A stretch of DNA of 64,000 nucleotides. It comes from an uncultured bacterium (GTDB taxonomy: Bacteria; Bacillota; Clostridia; Lachnospirales; Lachnospiraceae). The translations under genes and the position numbers were made by a program. Location of the stretch: assembly GCA_948467735.1 (NCBI GenBank), contig CAOKFN010000015.1, positions 21,061-85,060 on the forward strand. The letters are read 5' to 3'. Positions 51,632 to 60,563 of the stretch are shown one piece after another. A model generated the notes under the pieces. The model had not been told where the DNA came from. It saw nothing but the letters and a program-made list of their open reading frames with translations, and searched no databases. Positions within the stretch are counted from its first letter, which is position 1, and each line of letters opens with the position of its first letter.

Positions 51632-52630
51632 CTATTCAACCGAAATTTGGCGGTTTAAGATCTCGCAAGCCCTTATAACATCTTGTTTTTGTAAACCTTT
51701 TAACGCATCAACAAAAACAAGATGTTCGCGCAGCTTTACATCAGAAGAATAATCATCTTGATAACAGTCATCTAAAATAACATACCTTTCAATATTCGGG
51801 TGCATATGCAGATAAGCGTTAATTTCCTCTGTCCTGCTGCGATATTCTTCTCCGTTTGGGGTGATATCAACATCACATATATTGCTGCACTTAAAAAACT
51901 CTAAAAGCATATCCCAGTTTATGCCGCCTAACCGATGGCTTGAAATAACTACCACTTTTGCTTTCATTCTATTTATCAGTTCACATATATTTTCTTTTGC
52001 ATACGGCAGGAAGGCCTGCGCTTCCAAATCAGGCCGGTAAATATTTAATACGCCGTCAATATCAAGAAATACGGCGAGCGGCCGCTCTTTCACCTGCGCT
52101 TTCACATAGTGTAACATTTCCTTACATATAAGTTCAGTCCCATGAATATCCTTGCCCCATTCGTCAATAATTCTCTGTCCTTCCGACAATGCCGCCTCAT
52201 ATTGCTCTTTTGTAAGTTCTCCTGACTGATAGGCAGCTTCCAATTCATCTTCGTCGTCAACCAATAGATCGCCGCTTGCGGAAAGCAGCACATCCAGATA
52301 TTGATCCATAAAAGCCAGTACTCCATCCTCATCTATTATCACAGAGTCGATTACATCTATATACCATGCCGACACATTTTCATTTTCCGTAAACATTGCC
52401 GTAATAGAATGTTTCTTTCCATCTGGAATGAAAGTAAGCCAGCACATTCCTTTTCCTGCTACGGGAACTCTTCCTGCCTTTTCAAAAAAATCCCAATACA
52501 AATATTCTCCGTCGGTCAATTCATTCAGCGCCGCCCAGCCATGAAATTTGTCACATTCAATACGCATTTGATAATAAGGAAAATATTGAAATCCCCATTT
52601 CAAATCCCTTGTCAATCTTTTTTTAGTCAT
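51632..52630 (-). CDS. DUF402-HAD fusion protein
   Basis: 332 residues. Residues 1-165 resemble DUF402 (YLYWDFFEKAGRVPVAGKGMCWLTFIPDGK, SAWYIDVIDSVIIDEDGVLAFMDQYLDVLL, DDEDELEAAYQSGELTKEQY), a fold found in nucleoside phosphatases and RNA-binding proteins. From about 190, VFLDIDGVLN, VVISSHRLGG and YVILDDCYQDD form a HAD domain like those in bacterial RNA-repair (Swiss-army-knife) proteins. I do not recall this combination. Unknown substrate. Confidence 0.7.
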   Translation of the reverse strand: MTKKRLTRDLKWGFQYFPYYQMRIECDKFHGWAALNELTDGEYLYWDFFEKAGRVPVAGKGMCWLTFIPDGKKHSITAMFTENENVSAWYIDVIDSVIIDEDGVLAFMDQYLDVLLSASGDLLVDDEDELEAAYQSGELTKEQYEAALSEGQRIIDEWGKDIHGTELICKEMLHYVKAQVKERPLAVFLDIDGVLNIYRPDLEAQAFLPYAKENICELINRMKAKVVVISSHRLGGINWDMLLEFFKCSNICDVDITPNGEEYRSRTEEINAYLHMHPNIERYVILDDCYQDDYSSDVKLREHLVFVDALKGLQKQDVIRACEILNRQISVE

Positions 52631-52711
52631 AAGATGCTCCTCACATAATCCTTTCCTGTCCAGCCTGCAATGATACAGGAAAGCATATTATATTCTGTCA
52701 TTTCTATCATT

Positions 52712-53434
52712 TCAGCCATTTTCTATTCGCCGCCTTAATTCCTCCCATTCCGTAACCGTCAAAACGGTTTCATCCCCGGAATAAGGCAGGTCAATCGCGC
52801 CTATGTACCATACCGGAAATAATCCGGCCCGGGAGGAACCTTTTACGTCACACTCATATTGATCGCCCACATACCAGACTTCCTCCGGCGGCAGCTGCGC
52901 TTTCTCCAAGGCCAGCTCGAATATCCTCTGATTCGGCTTGCGGAATATATAATTGCTTGAGGTAAGAATAAATTCAAACCCATTATCCGGCAGCAATCGG
53001 TTAATCCGCTCTGACACCACGGCGGGGGCATACGCGATATTACTGATTACGCCTGTGCGGATTCCTTTCTCTTTCAGGAATTTTAAGAAATCTTCGATTC
53101 CTTTTGTCGGCTCCCCCGGCGCGGCGGCGTCCCAGAATATGGTATCGATTTCGGAATTGCCAAGCCCAATCTCTATTCCCAAGGATTCATAGAGATAAGG
53201 CGTAAACATGGTATTGGGAATTTCTATCTGGAGCAGATGCCTTGTTTTCGGGTCAAACCTTCCCAGCTCCTGATTGAGTTCACTTGCCTTGGCCTGCACC
53301 TGCTCTGCCGACAAATGATATTTATTTCTTATGGCATATTGTAAAACAGCCTCCGTTCCCTTGATTCCGTCAAATTTCCGCTCCGCAGCCAGCGTCTGGC
53401 CATAGTCGAATAATATCATTTTGGGCGTTTTCAT
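52712..53434 (-). CDS. HAD family hydrolase
   Basis: 240 residues from MKTPK. Motif I MILFDYGQTLA (DxGxT variant of DxDxT), motif II GVISNIAYA, motif III RKPNQRIFELAL and motif IV YVGDQYECDVKGSSRAG give a HAD-IA type phosphohydrolase. Helical cap between motifs I and II. Substrate unknown. Confidence 0.85.
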   Translation of the reverse strand: MKTPKMILFDYGQTLAAERKFDGIKGTEAVLQYAIRNKYHLSAEQVQAKASELNQELGRFDPKTRHLLQIEIPNTMFTPYLYESLGIEIGLGNSEIDTIFWDAAAPGEPTKGIEDFLKFLKEKGIRTGVISNIAYAPAVVSERINRLLPDNGFEFILTSSNYIFRKPNQRIFELALEKAQLPPEEVWYVGDQYECDVKGSSRAGLFPVWYIGAIDLPYSGDETVLTVTEWEELRRRIENG

Positions 53435-53497
53435 GTCGTTCGCCTTCCCTTTCAAAATACGCGCTGACGGCAGACTTTGCCGCTCGACTTCACATTT

Positions 53498-54166
53498 TCA
53501 TGAAATCAAGAAGTTTCCGCAATACACGTCGTCCGTATGCAGATGCCAGTCCCCCAGAAGAACCAAATGCCTGCTTCCGGAATCCCGTTTATGCACCAGC
53601 GCCCACTGTCCGAAATCTCCCTGCGCGGACCAGCTGTGCAGCACCCACCACTCATACTCATAGACCTGATATGTCCCGCATTTCTCACCCAATATCTTTA
53701 ATTCCTCCAGATACCTGCCAGAGCGGACTGCCGGATACCTGCCGCTGATTTCCGGCAGGGGCATCGCTTCCATAATAAGGACTCGAATCCATGCCCCATA
53801 TTCTTCCCTTTCGAGGACGCCTTCCAGCCGACAATCCACAATCGCCGATTCCTCTATCTCCTCCGGGCACTCCTCCCAGCCGTTCAAATAAGACATTGCC
53901 GGCATAAAAAGGACTCGGAACCACTCTCCGATTCCAAAACAGAAAGGATATTTCGCCCTTACAATCCACCGTTCTCCCTGCAAAGGCATTCTCTCACTTC
54001 TTGGCCAGCGCTCTTCCTCCGGGATGGATGTTTCTTCCGCAGGCCCCAGCCATTCTATCATATCCCCATAAGCATGCATCGCAAATCCGTCCCACACCGC
54101 TTTCGCCGCGCCGTCCGGTCTGCAGCCGCATACGCCGCAAGCCATTGCCAGTTTTTCAGATTCCAT
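53498..54166 (-). CDS. Trp/Glu-rich hypothetical protein
   Basis: 222 residues from MESEK with GCGAGG upstream. N-terminus MACGVCGCRPDGAAK is Cys-rich and could bind metal; the rest is Trp/Glu-rich (GIGEWFRVLFMPAMSYLNGWEECPEE; YEYEWWVLHSWSAQGDFGQWALV). No signal peptide. No family recognised. Confidence 0.6.
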   Translation of the reverse strand: MESEKLAMACGVCGCRPDGAAKAVWDGFAMHAYGDMIEWLGPAEETSIPEEERWPRSERMPLQGERWIVRAKYPFCFGIGEWFRVLFMPAMSYLNGWEECPEEIEESAIVDCRLEGVLEREEYGAWIRVLIMEAMPLPEISGRYPAVRSGRYLEELKILGEKCGTYQVYEYEWWVLHSWSAQGDFGQWALVHKRDSGSRHLVLLGDWHLHTDDVYCGNFLIS

Positions 54167-54258
54167 TTTATACCTCGCCTCTCCTAAAGGCGGATTTCCT
54201 TCCAACCCCCCGCCTCTCATATGAGCTTCTGCCCTTGCATAAATCCCATGTCAAAGCC

Positions 54259-54396
54259 TTAACCCTCATTGCCTTTTAGCTCCTCTATAAAAAGCTTCAA
54301 TAACAATGTTTTCCCACTTGAATTATCCCCAATGATCACACTGTCCGCATAAGGCAATGCACTGGCAGATATTTTTTCAACTATATCATTTATCAT
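54259..54396 (-). pseudogene. Truncated P-loop ATPase remnant downstream of DUF262
   Basis: 45 codons, MINDIVEKISASALPYADSV, then Walker A GDNSSGKTLLLKLFIEEL, then stop. The ATG overlaps the DUF262 stop by 11 bp, as in a true operon, but the remaining several hundred codons of an AAA-type ATPase are missing. Best explained as a 3'-deleted partner gene. Confidence 0.55.
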
Positions 54397-55519
54397 CTCC
54401 AATCCAAATGTCATAAACCGCCTTCCACCTTTCGTTCATACTTTTCATTTTTACGGTGCCCTGCCTGACATTATCTATATACCCGGAACTGCCCAAAACA
54501 GAATTATAAATATCCTGCGTTATAACTTTATGGATTCCCATTTTCTCATACACGATATAAAAGCTTTCCAATAATGTCACTTTTGATGCCTGTGTACTCC
54601 CGACCGCAAATATTTTAAAAAATTGCTTTAAACTGTCCTTATATTCTTCAATCTGATTCTTATCGAATTCCATGGCTTCCTCGGAAAACCGATCCAGCAG
54701 TTTCCCATAGGAACCATGATATCCTTGAATCACAAATTCAAAACCAAGCAGGCTATTCTTCTTAACGATCACATATTTACGCAATGCACACAAACGCAGC
54801 AGCGTCTCCATGTCCCGTTCTTTTGCGTCCTCCTGCCCCCAGATTTTCCGCCACCTTTCATCGCATCTGTTAAACTCCTGCAGCATATCATAGAAACCGC
54901 AGGCATATATTCCATTCCTTTGTTCCTGCGGCGATAATAAAGACCCTCCCTTATTCAAATTCGCGAAAATCTGTCTTAAAACCTGCGCACGCCGCCTTTC
55001 GTCATTAATTTTTATTTCTATTATAGTTATCCCTGTATAATCAATATGTCGCTTCATTTCTATAGGAAGCGCTGCATAATCCACATTTACCAGTTTTCTC
55101 CCGTTTCCTTCTAATTGTATATGCAGTTCCTCCAAATGATACTGGCTCATCAATGCTTCCTGCAGCGACTGATTCCCTATCACAAGCTCCGAAAAATTAA
55201 TAGAGCTGGTTTTTCTCTTATTCAAATAATAACCTATGTAGTAAAAAAAGAGACTCATAATCCGCTGCTGGCCGTCCAATATTTCCAGTTGATTTTTTTC
55301 ATTTCTACACGCATAAATGGGCGGAATCGGCAGACCGCAGATTAAGGATTCCACCAGCGAAACAACCTGTTCTTTCGTCCAACGATACTTTCTTTGATAT
55401 TTAGGTATAATATACAAATTTTCATTTACACCTTCCACAAGCGTCCGAAATCCAACGTCTGTCTTGTACTGTTGAATACACATTCCATCCAAGCCGTCCG
55501 CCAATCTATGCTCTATCAA
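54386..55519 (-). CDS. DUF262 domain protein (ParB-like/GmrSD N-terminal type)
   Basis: 377 residues. YIIPKYQRKYRWTKEQVVSLVESLICGLPIPPIY and LEILDGQQRIMSLFFYYIGY (DGQQR nucleotide-binding motif) are diagnostic of DUF262; FANLNKGGSLLSPQEQRNGIY follows. DUF262 occurs in GmrSD restriction and other phage-defence modules, usually with a partner. Here the partner-like ATPase is reduced to 45 codons. No HNH/DUF1524 domain is present. Confidence 0.85.
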   Translation of the reverse strand: MIEHRLADGLDGMCIQQYKTDVGFRTLVEGVNENLYIIPKYQRKYRWTKEQVVSLVESLICGLPIPPIYACRNEKNQLEILDGQQRIMSLFFYYIGYYLNKRKTSSINFSELVIGNQSLQEALMSQYHLEELHIQLEGNGRKLVNVDYAALPIEMKRHIDYTGITIIEIKINDERRRAQVLRQIFANLNKGGSLLSPQEQRNGIYACGFYDMLQEFNRCDERWRKIWGQEDAKERDMETLLRLCALRKYVIVKKNSLLGFEFVIQGYHGSYGKLLDRFSEEAMEFDKNQIEEYKDSLKQFFKIFAVGSTQASKVTLLESFYIVYEKMGIHKVITQDIYNSVLGSSGYIDNVRQGTVKMKSMNERWKAVYDIWIGDDK

Positions 55520-55617
55520 TGTCGTATCCTCCTGTTATACCGCACAATATTATATTAGCATATCATTATTAGAGATTCTATAAACATGATTCAAAAACCA
55601 TTTCAAAATCTAACTCT

Positions 55618-56382
55618 CTATATTTCCACATCCCCCGCCTCAAACACTGGCCCGTCGGTGCAGACGCGGGCATTGTGTACATGGGAATGGGTGTCTACTT
55701 CTGTCGTCTTGGCAATGCAGCCCAGACAGGCCCCCACGCCGCATGCCATCCGCTCTTCCAGAGAAATATACGCTTTGATGTGATGCTCCGCGGCGTATGC
55801 CTTCACCGCCCGCAGCATAGGGATAGGGCCGCAGGCGAAAATAACATCCCCTTCCAGCCCGTTCCCGGCAATGGCGTCCATGACATTTCCCTTGGTACCC
55901 GCGCTGCCATCCTCCGAGGCAATATACACCGCGCCGTATTCTTCCAAATCCTCCTTCAGAAAAAGCTGGCTGTCCCGATAGCCTAAAATCACCTGTTTCT
56001 CCCCCTTAAGCCTCTTTGCCAGCTCCAGAAGCGGGGGAATGCCGATGCCGCCGCCTATGAGAAATGCCCGTTTCCCCATTCCTTCCGCAAACGGAAAACC
56101 GTTTCCTAAAATCCCCATGATCTCAATGGAATCCCCCTCCTTGTAACCGGAAAATTCCCTTGTCCCCGCTCCCGCGGCACGGTATACAATCCGCAGCGCT
56201 TCCTTTCCTGCCTCGCAGATACTAATCGGGCGGGGAAGAAGGGCGCTTTTATCTTTTGTGTAGACGCACAGAAACTGCCCCGGCCCGGCCTCCGCCGCCA
56301 GAGAAGTCCCAATCCACATATCATAGATACCCGCCGCTATTTCCCTCTGTGAAAGCACTGTCGCAGTCTGCTTTTGTTTCAT
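55618..56382 (-). CDS. pyrK: Dihydroorotate dehydrogenase electron transfer subunit
   Basis: 254 residues. FAD- and [2Fe-2S]-protein that oxidises NADH for PyrD. FAD site LLPRPISICEAGKEALRIVYRAAGAGTREFSGYKEGD, NAD-binding GGGIGIPPLLELA, and cluster cysteines in ERMACGVGACLGCIAKT and ARVCTDGPVF. GGAGGG 8 nt before ATG. The natural partner pyrD is displaced 6.2 kb downstream. Confidence 0.94.
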   Translation of the reverse strand: MKQKQTATVLSQREIAAGIYDMWIGTSLAAEAGPGQFLCVYTKDKSALLPRPISICEAGKEALRIVYRAAGAGTREFSGYKEGDSIEIMGILGNGFPFAEGMGKRAFLIGGGIGIPPLLELAKRLKGEKQVILGYRDSQLFLKEDLEEYGAVYIASEDGSAGTKGNVMDAIAGNGLEGDVIFACGPIPMLRAVKAYAAEHHIKAYISLEERMACGVGACLGCIAKTTEVDTHSHVHNARVCTDGPVFEAGDVEI

Positions 56383-56477
56383 CCTACTTACCCTCCACTT
56401 TATTTTTTTATCATAAACACTCCCCAGCAAGGCCGAATGCGCCGCAGAGCGGAATACGCCCTTGGACGCGCCGCCTG

Positions 56478-56574
56478 CTGCATCAAACAATCCATGGGTT
56501 AATCCAATCAAGATTTCTCCCGCACAGGCGCTTTCGGCCGCACCCTGCTGCGCCAAACAATCCATGGGTTACGT
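56478..56574 (-). repeat. About 69-bp imperfect duplication between pyrC and pyrK
   Basis: Minus strand TAACCCATGGATTGTTTG occurs twice, about 69 bp apart, followed by GCGCAGCAGG or ATGCAGCAGG. Confidence 0.7.
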
Positions 56575-56575
56575 C

Positions 56576-57850
56576 TTATAAAATCTTCCTTTCGTTCACT
56601 CTTCCGCCAGCAATGGTCTTCACCACTCTGCCTCTCAGCCGCTGCCCGGTAAAGGGCGTATTGGAGGACTTGGAAGCATAGTCCCCCGGAATCACCTCCG
56701 CCGCCGTGTCTATCAATATCATATCCGCAGGCCCCCCTTCCGCCAGATACCCCGCGTCCAGATGATAGAAATCCGCCGGATTGGTACTCATCAGGCGCAG
56801 AATCCGGCACATAGTAAGATACCCCTCCCCCGCCAGCTTTGTAATCGCCAGCGGCAGCGCCGTCTCCAAGCCGATAATGCCGCTGGGGGCTTCCGTCAGG
56901 GGCTTCGCCTTCTCCTCCTGTGTGTGGGGGGCATGGTCCGTGGCTATCATGTCGATGGTTCCGTCCGCCAGCCCCCTGATAATCGCCAGCCTGTCCTCCT
57001 CCTCCCGCAGAGGCGGATTCGTCTTAGCCATCGTTCCGTACCGGATGGCGGCTTCCTCCGTCAGCGTAAAATGATGGGGCGACGCCTCCGCATGGATATT
57101 CCCGCCCTTTTTCTTCGCCTGACGCACCAGCTCCACCGCCTCCTTGGTGCTGATATGCTGGATATTGATGCTCGCCCCCGTTTCCAGCGCCAGCTGTAAA
57201 TCCCGCTCCACCAAGCCGATTTCCGCCTCTCTGGGCGAACCGCCGATGCCGAAATACTCGCTTGCCTTCCCCCTGTGAATCCCGTTATTGGCTATCAGCC
57301 CCGGATCCTCCTCATGAAAGCTCAAAGGCAGGTCCAGCTGTGCCGCCCGCTCCATGGCCCTTCGCACCAATGCCTCATCCAACAGCGGGACGCCGTCGTC
57401 GGTAAACCCGGCCGCCCCAAGGCGTGCCAGTTCTTCCATGGGAGTCAGTTCCTTCCCCCCCATTCCCATGGTCACATTGGCGCAGGCCAGCACATGAATC
57501 CCGGTCTCCCGCCCCTTTTCCAGCACGTATTTTAGAGTATCGGGATTGTCTATGGGCGGCTTTGTGTTGGCCATCATTACCACAGTGGTAAAGCCTCCCC
57601 TCGCCGCCGCCGCCGCACCGGTGTAAATATCCTCTTTTTCCGGGAAGCCGGGATCCCGGAAATGCACATGCACATCCACCAGTCCCGGCGCCACAAGAAG
57701 TCCCTCCGCGTCGATCACTTGACATTTATCGTCCGGCGCCGAAAGGTTCCTGCCGATTTTAAGAATCCTGTCCCCTTTCGTCAAAATATCATATTTTCCT
57801 TCCCTGCCGGATTTGGGGTCAATCATATACCCGTTTTGTATTAACAGCAT
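56576..57850 (-). CDS. pyrC: Dihydroorotase
   Basis: 424 residues, type I amidohydrolase. Closes carbamoyl-aspartate to dihydroorotate. Metal site DVHVHFRDPGFPEKED, MMANTKPPIDN, then NIQHIST, and DMIATDHAPHTQEEK near 305; GLETALPLAI follows. AGGAG before ATG; 11 bp below the DJ-1-like gene, so likely cotranscribed with it. Confidence 0.95.
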   Translation of the reverse strand: MLLIQNGYMIDPKSGREGKYDILTKGDRILKIGRNLSAPDDKCQVIDAEGLLVAPGLVDVHVHFRDPGFPEKEDIYTGAAAAARGGFTTVVMMANTKPPIDNPDTLKYVLEKGRETGIHVLACANVTMGMGGKELTPMEELARLGAAGFTDDGVPLLDEALVRRAMERAAQLDLPLSFHEEDPGLIANNGIHRGKASEYFGIGGSPREAEIGLVERDLQLALETGASINIQHISTKEAVELVRQAKKKGGNIHAEASPHHFTLTEEAAIRYGTMAKTNPPLREEEDRLAIIRGLADGTIDMIATDHAPHTQEEKAKPLTEAPSGIIGLETALPLAITKLAGEGYLTMCRILRLMSTNPADFYHLDAGYLAEGGPADMILIDTAAEVIPGDYASKSSNTPFTGQRLRGRVVKTIAGGRVNERKIL

Positions 57851-57861
57851 AAACTCCTCTC

Positions 57862-58482
57862 CTATCTGCTTTCTCCATTCTTTTCAAAACCGCCCTGCGC
57901 CGTATGCCTGACGCCAAAATTTTCTTCAGGAATGTCAATTCCCACAAGCCTTCCAAATGCCAGCCCGAATCTGACAAATTCATATGAAACGGACGTAACC
58001 ACCCTTTCGGAGATAAGATAACCTTCTTTTACAGGATTTATCAGATTGTCGCTCCATCCCTGCATTTTTGCAAGCTCCTGCTCCGTAAACCCCTCCTCAT
58101 ATAATTCTTCCCTGTCTATTCCGGCCATAAACGGCCGCCCCTCCATCACACCGCTTTTTACCAGCAGCAGAGGTGCCGTCGAAATGGCTCCTATCATTTT
58201 CTGCCCGTCACGAAACAGCCGGATAAAAGAAAGGATTTCCTCATCTTCCACAGCCTCCCTTATATCCGCCGCCCCCGGCAGCAGCAGGCTGTCATATTCG
58301 CGGATATCTATTTCTGAAATACATTTGTCCGGAAATACATTCATCCCTTCTTCGCTCTTTATTTTTGTCAGCTTCTTTGCAAATATGGTCATGGGCTTTT
58401 CTGCCATCGCCAATATTTCAAGCGCCACGCTGATTTCAAAATTACAAAACTGTGGATAAATAAGTACCGCCGCTTTTTTCAT
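57862..58482 (-). CDS. DJ-1/PfpI family protein lacking the nucleophile cysteine
   Basis: 206 residues, start MKKAAVL after AGGAGG. VLIYPQFCNFEISVALEIL and LLLPGAADI are DJ-1 signatures. At the nucleophile elbow, where DJ-1 proteins read GAIC, this has GAISTAPLLL (Ser at about 101). The Glu near the N-terminus (FEISVAL) is kept. So a glyoxalase/deglycase-like Cys chemistry is unlikely; a binding or regulatory role is possible. Confidence 0.8.
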   Translation of the reverse strand: MKKAAVLIYPQFCNFEISVALEILAMAEKPMTIFAKKLTKIKSEEGMNVFPDKCISEIDIREYDSLLLPGAADIREAVEDEEILSFIRLFRDGQKMIGAISTAPLLLVKSGVMEGRPFMAGIDREELYEEGFTEQELAKMQGWSDNLINPVKEGYLISERVVTSVSYEFVRFGLAFGRLVGIDIPEENFGVRHTAQGGFEKNGESR

Positions 58483-58826
58483 TATCATCCTCCTGCTTAC
58501 CGCTGTTTCCAAGGTTCGGACGCGCCTGTTTTTTCGGCTCGGACATAGATCGCCTGACACCGCCTGCCGTCGGCTCAGCCTGCTGCGCTGCGCCAAAAAC
58601 AGTTTGGAAATTTACTCCCAAATTCCCCCTGCGGAAAATGCCATGCTTTTACAATAAATCATACCACAACCTCCTCCGCAGACACAACAATAATTTTCTT
58701 GGAACATGCAGCCAAAATATTACGTCACAAACCCGGTTAAGGCCGAGCTTTTTTCATAATCCTTTTGACGCTGCCATACGCCGCGCCTTCCCAAGCAGGC
58801 CTGCATCCCGCTCCCCTCTCAATTTT
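58483..58826. other. Intergenic region without recognised gene
   Basis: About 340 bp between the ABC-F and DJ-1-like genes. GC-rich near 58500-58610, AT-rich after. No ORF with a ribosome-binding site, no convincing terminator. Confidence 0.4.
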
Positions 58827-60377
58827 TTAACGCTCCCCTGTCAGCCGAAGTCCCTCCTCCGTCAATTCATATACGCTGTCGCACACCTCGCTGATATATT
58901 TCCTGTCGTGGGATATGCTGATAATCGCTCCTCCATATTCCCGCAGCACCTCCCGGATCACCGGTCCCGACAAGGGCGAGAAGTTCCGGGTGGGTTCGTC
59001 CAGAATCAGCACCTCCGCCCCGGACAGGCTCATCTTCAAAAGCAGCACCTTCGCCTTCTGCCCTCCGGATAACTCTCCGATGGAGTGATTCATCTCATCC
59101 GCCGTGTATTTCATGGAGCCCAGAAATGTACGGATTCTGGTAATTTCCTCCTTCTCCCCGCTTTGGCAGAGGTACTCTACAGGAGTCTTGGACATATCCA
59201 AAAGCTCCTCGTAGTCCTGCGGCATGTACGCGGCCCTGATATCCTCCCTTTTTTGCAGCTCCTCCGCAATCCGGCGAAGCAGGGTGGTCTTTCCCGCGCC
59301 GTTCCTCCCCACAATGCAGACCTTTTCCGGCCCCCGCACCGTGAGGCGGACATTTTCCGCCAGAATTCTGTTTTCTCCCCCTCCCGGTACCGAAAGCCGC
59401 TCCAAGAATAAATCCAGTATCACCTTTCCCGCAGGCATCTTAATCCCCTGTCCGAACTTGAAAAAAATCGCCTCCTCTGTCTCCGGCATCTGCGTCATAT
59501 CCTCCGCCTCCCGGTCATATCTTTTCTCCATGGACTTCAAGGCCTTCATTTTCTTCTTCAGCAGCCGCCCCCCCGAAGGATTCTGTCTGGTAATATTTTC
59601 CTGATCCCGGTCCACTTTCTCCATGACGCGCCGCAGCTTCTCCTGCCGGATTTCCTCATGTCTTTTCTCATATTCGGCATTCATTCTCTGATTCTGCATC
59701 TGGGCATTTCGATGCTGAATATACTCCTTATAGGGCATCCGCGCCGTGGTATATCTGCACAGGGTTTTCCTGCGTATCTGTTCCAAATGAATCACCACAT
59801 TGGCAGTCCTCTCAATCAGCGTCTCGTCATGAGAAATATACAGAAACGCCTGCTGCGACCTTGCAATAAATTCCTCCAGCCACTCCAATGTCTGCGTATC
59901 AATATCATTGGAGGGCTCGTCCAACAGCAGGATGGTCGGTTTCGCCATCAAAAGCCTCGCCATCTGGGCCTTTACCTTCTCCCCGCCGGAGAGGGAGGCC
60001 ATTTTCTGCTCCCCGTAAAAAAAGTCTGCGGGAACATTTAAGTCTCTCGCCAGTCGGCTCAGCTCCTGAGGGCCCTGTTCCCAAAACAGCTCTTCTCCCG
60101 CGAAAAAATCATAGACGCTTTTCCCGCCTTCCTCCTCGGGAAGCTCTTGGGGCAGATAGCCCAATCTTTCCCCCGGGCAGATGCATTCCCCCTCCGCTTC
60201 CGCATATGCGCCCACTGCCTCGGGAGAATAAATCCATTTTAACAATGTGGACTTCCCGTTTCCTTCCTCCCCGATAAGCACGGCCTTATCCCCGGGATTC
60301 AGTACAAAATGAAAATCCTCCAAAAGTATCCTTAAATCCTTTTTATGTGTAATGGTCAAATTCTTTATCTGTAACAT
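58827..60377 (-). CDS. ABC-F family ATPase, probable ribosome-protection type
   Basis: 516 residues from ATG after AGGAGG; no membrane segments. Two ATPase domains: Walker A IGEEGNGKST and GRNGAGKTT, signatures LSGGEKVKAQMARLL and LSGGQKAKVLLLKM, Walker B ILLLDEPSNDID and VLILDEPTRNFSP. The charged inter-domain linker (about 240-310, RKTLCRYTTARMPYKEYIQHRNAQ) is the ribosome-inserting arm. The DEPTRNFSP variant and the N-terminus MLQIKNLTITHKKDL are like clostridial antibiotic-resistance ABC-F proteins (CplR type, from memory). A terminator hairpin in its leader supports antibiotic-responsive control. Confidence 0.85.
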   Translation of the reverse strand: MLQIKNLTITHKKDLRILLEDFHFVLNPGDKAVLIGEEGNGKSTLLKWIYSPEAVGAYAEAEGECICPGERLGYLPQELPEEEGGKSVYDFFAGEELFWEQGPQELSRLARDLNVPADFFYGEQKMASLSGGEKVKAQMARLLMAKPTILLLDEPSNDIDTQTLEWLEEFIARSQQAFLYISHDETLIERTANVVIHLEQIRRKTLCRYTTARMPYKEYIQHRNAQMQNQRMNAEYEKRHEEIRQEKLRRVMEKVDRDQENITRQNPSGGRLLKKKMKALKSMEKRYDREAEDMTQMPETEEAIFFKFGQGIKMPAGKVILDLFLERLSVPGGGENRILAENVRLTVRGPEKVCIVGRNGAGKTTLLRRIAEELQKREDIRAAYMPQDYEELLDMSKTPVEYLCQSGEKEEITRIRTFLGSMKYTADEMNHSIGELSGGQKAKVLLLKMSLSGAEVLILDEPTRNFSPLSGPVIREVLREYGGAIISISHDRKYISEVCDSVYELTEEGLRLTGER

Positions 60378-60411
60378 AGCGCCTCCTGTTCTCGGTGTTT
60401 TTCCTGATTTT

Positions 60412-60461
60412 CCATAAAAAATCCGCTGTCCAAGCCGATTTTTTCGGCCGAACAGCGGATT
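60412..60461 (-). promoter_or_regulatory. Attenuator hairpin in ABC-F leader
   Basis: Minus strand AATCCGCTGT..ACAGCGGATT (60452-60461 with 60420-60429), inner GGCCGA/TCGGCT pairs, followed by TTTTTTATGG, 23 nt before the Shine-Dalgarno. A second GCGGGA..TCCCGC hairpin lies upstream at 60490-60509. A short leader frame (MIAFPKPNINLSFF) is open across both. Confidence 0.75.
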
Positions 60462-60563
60462 GCCCCTAAGAATTCTATCGAAACCCGGCGGGACGCTATG
60501 TTCCCGCATAAAAAAGCTTAAATTGATATTAGGTTTCGGAAAAGCAATCATCCTATTCAGCAC

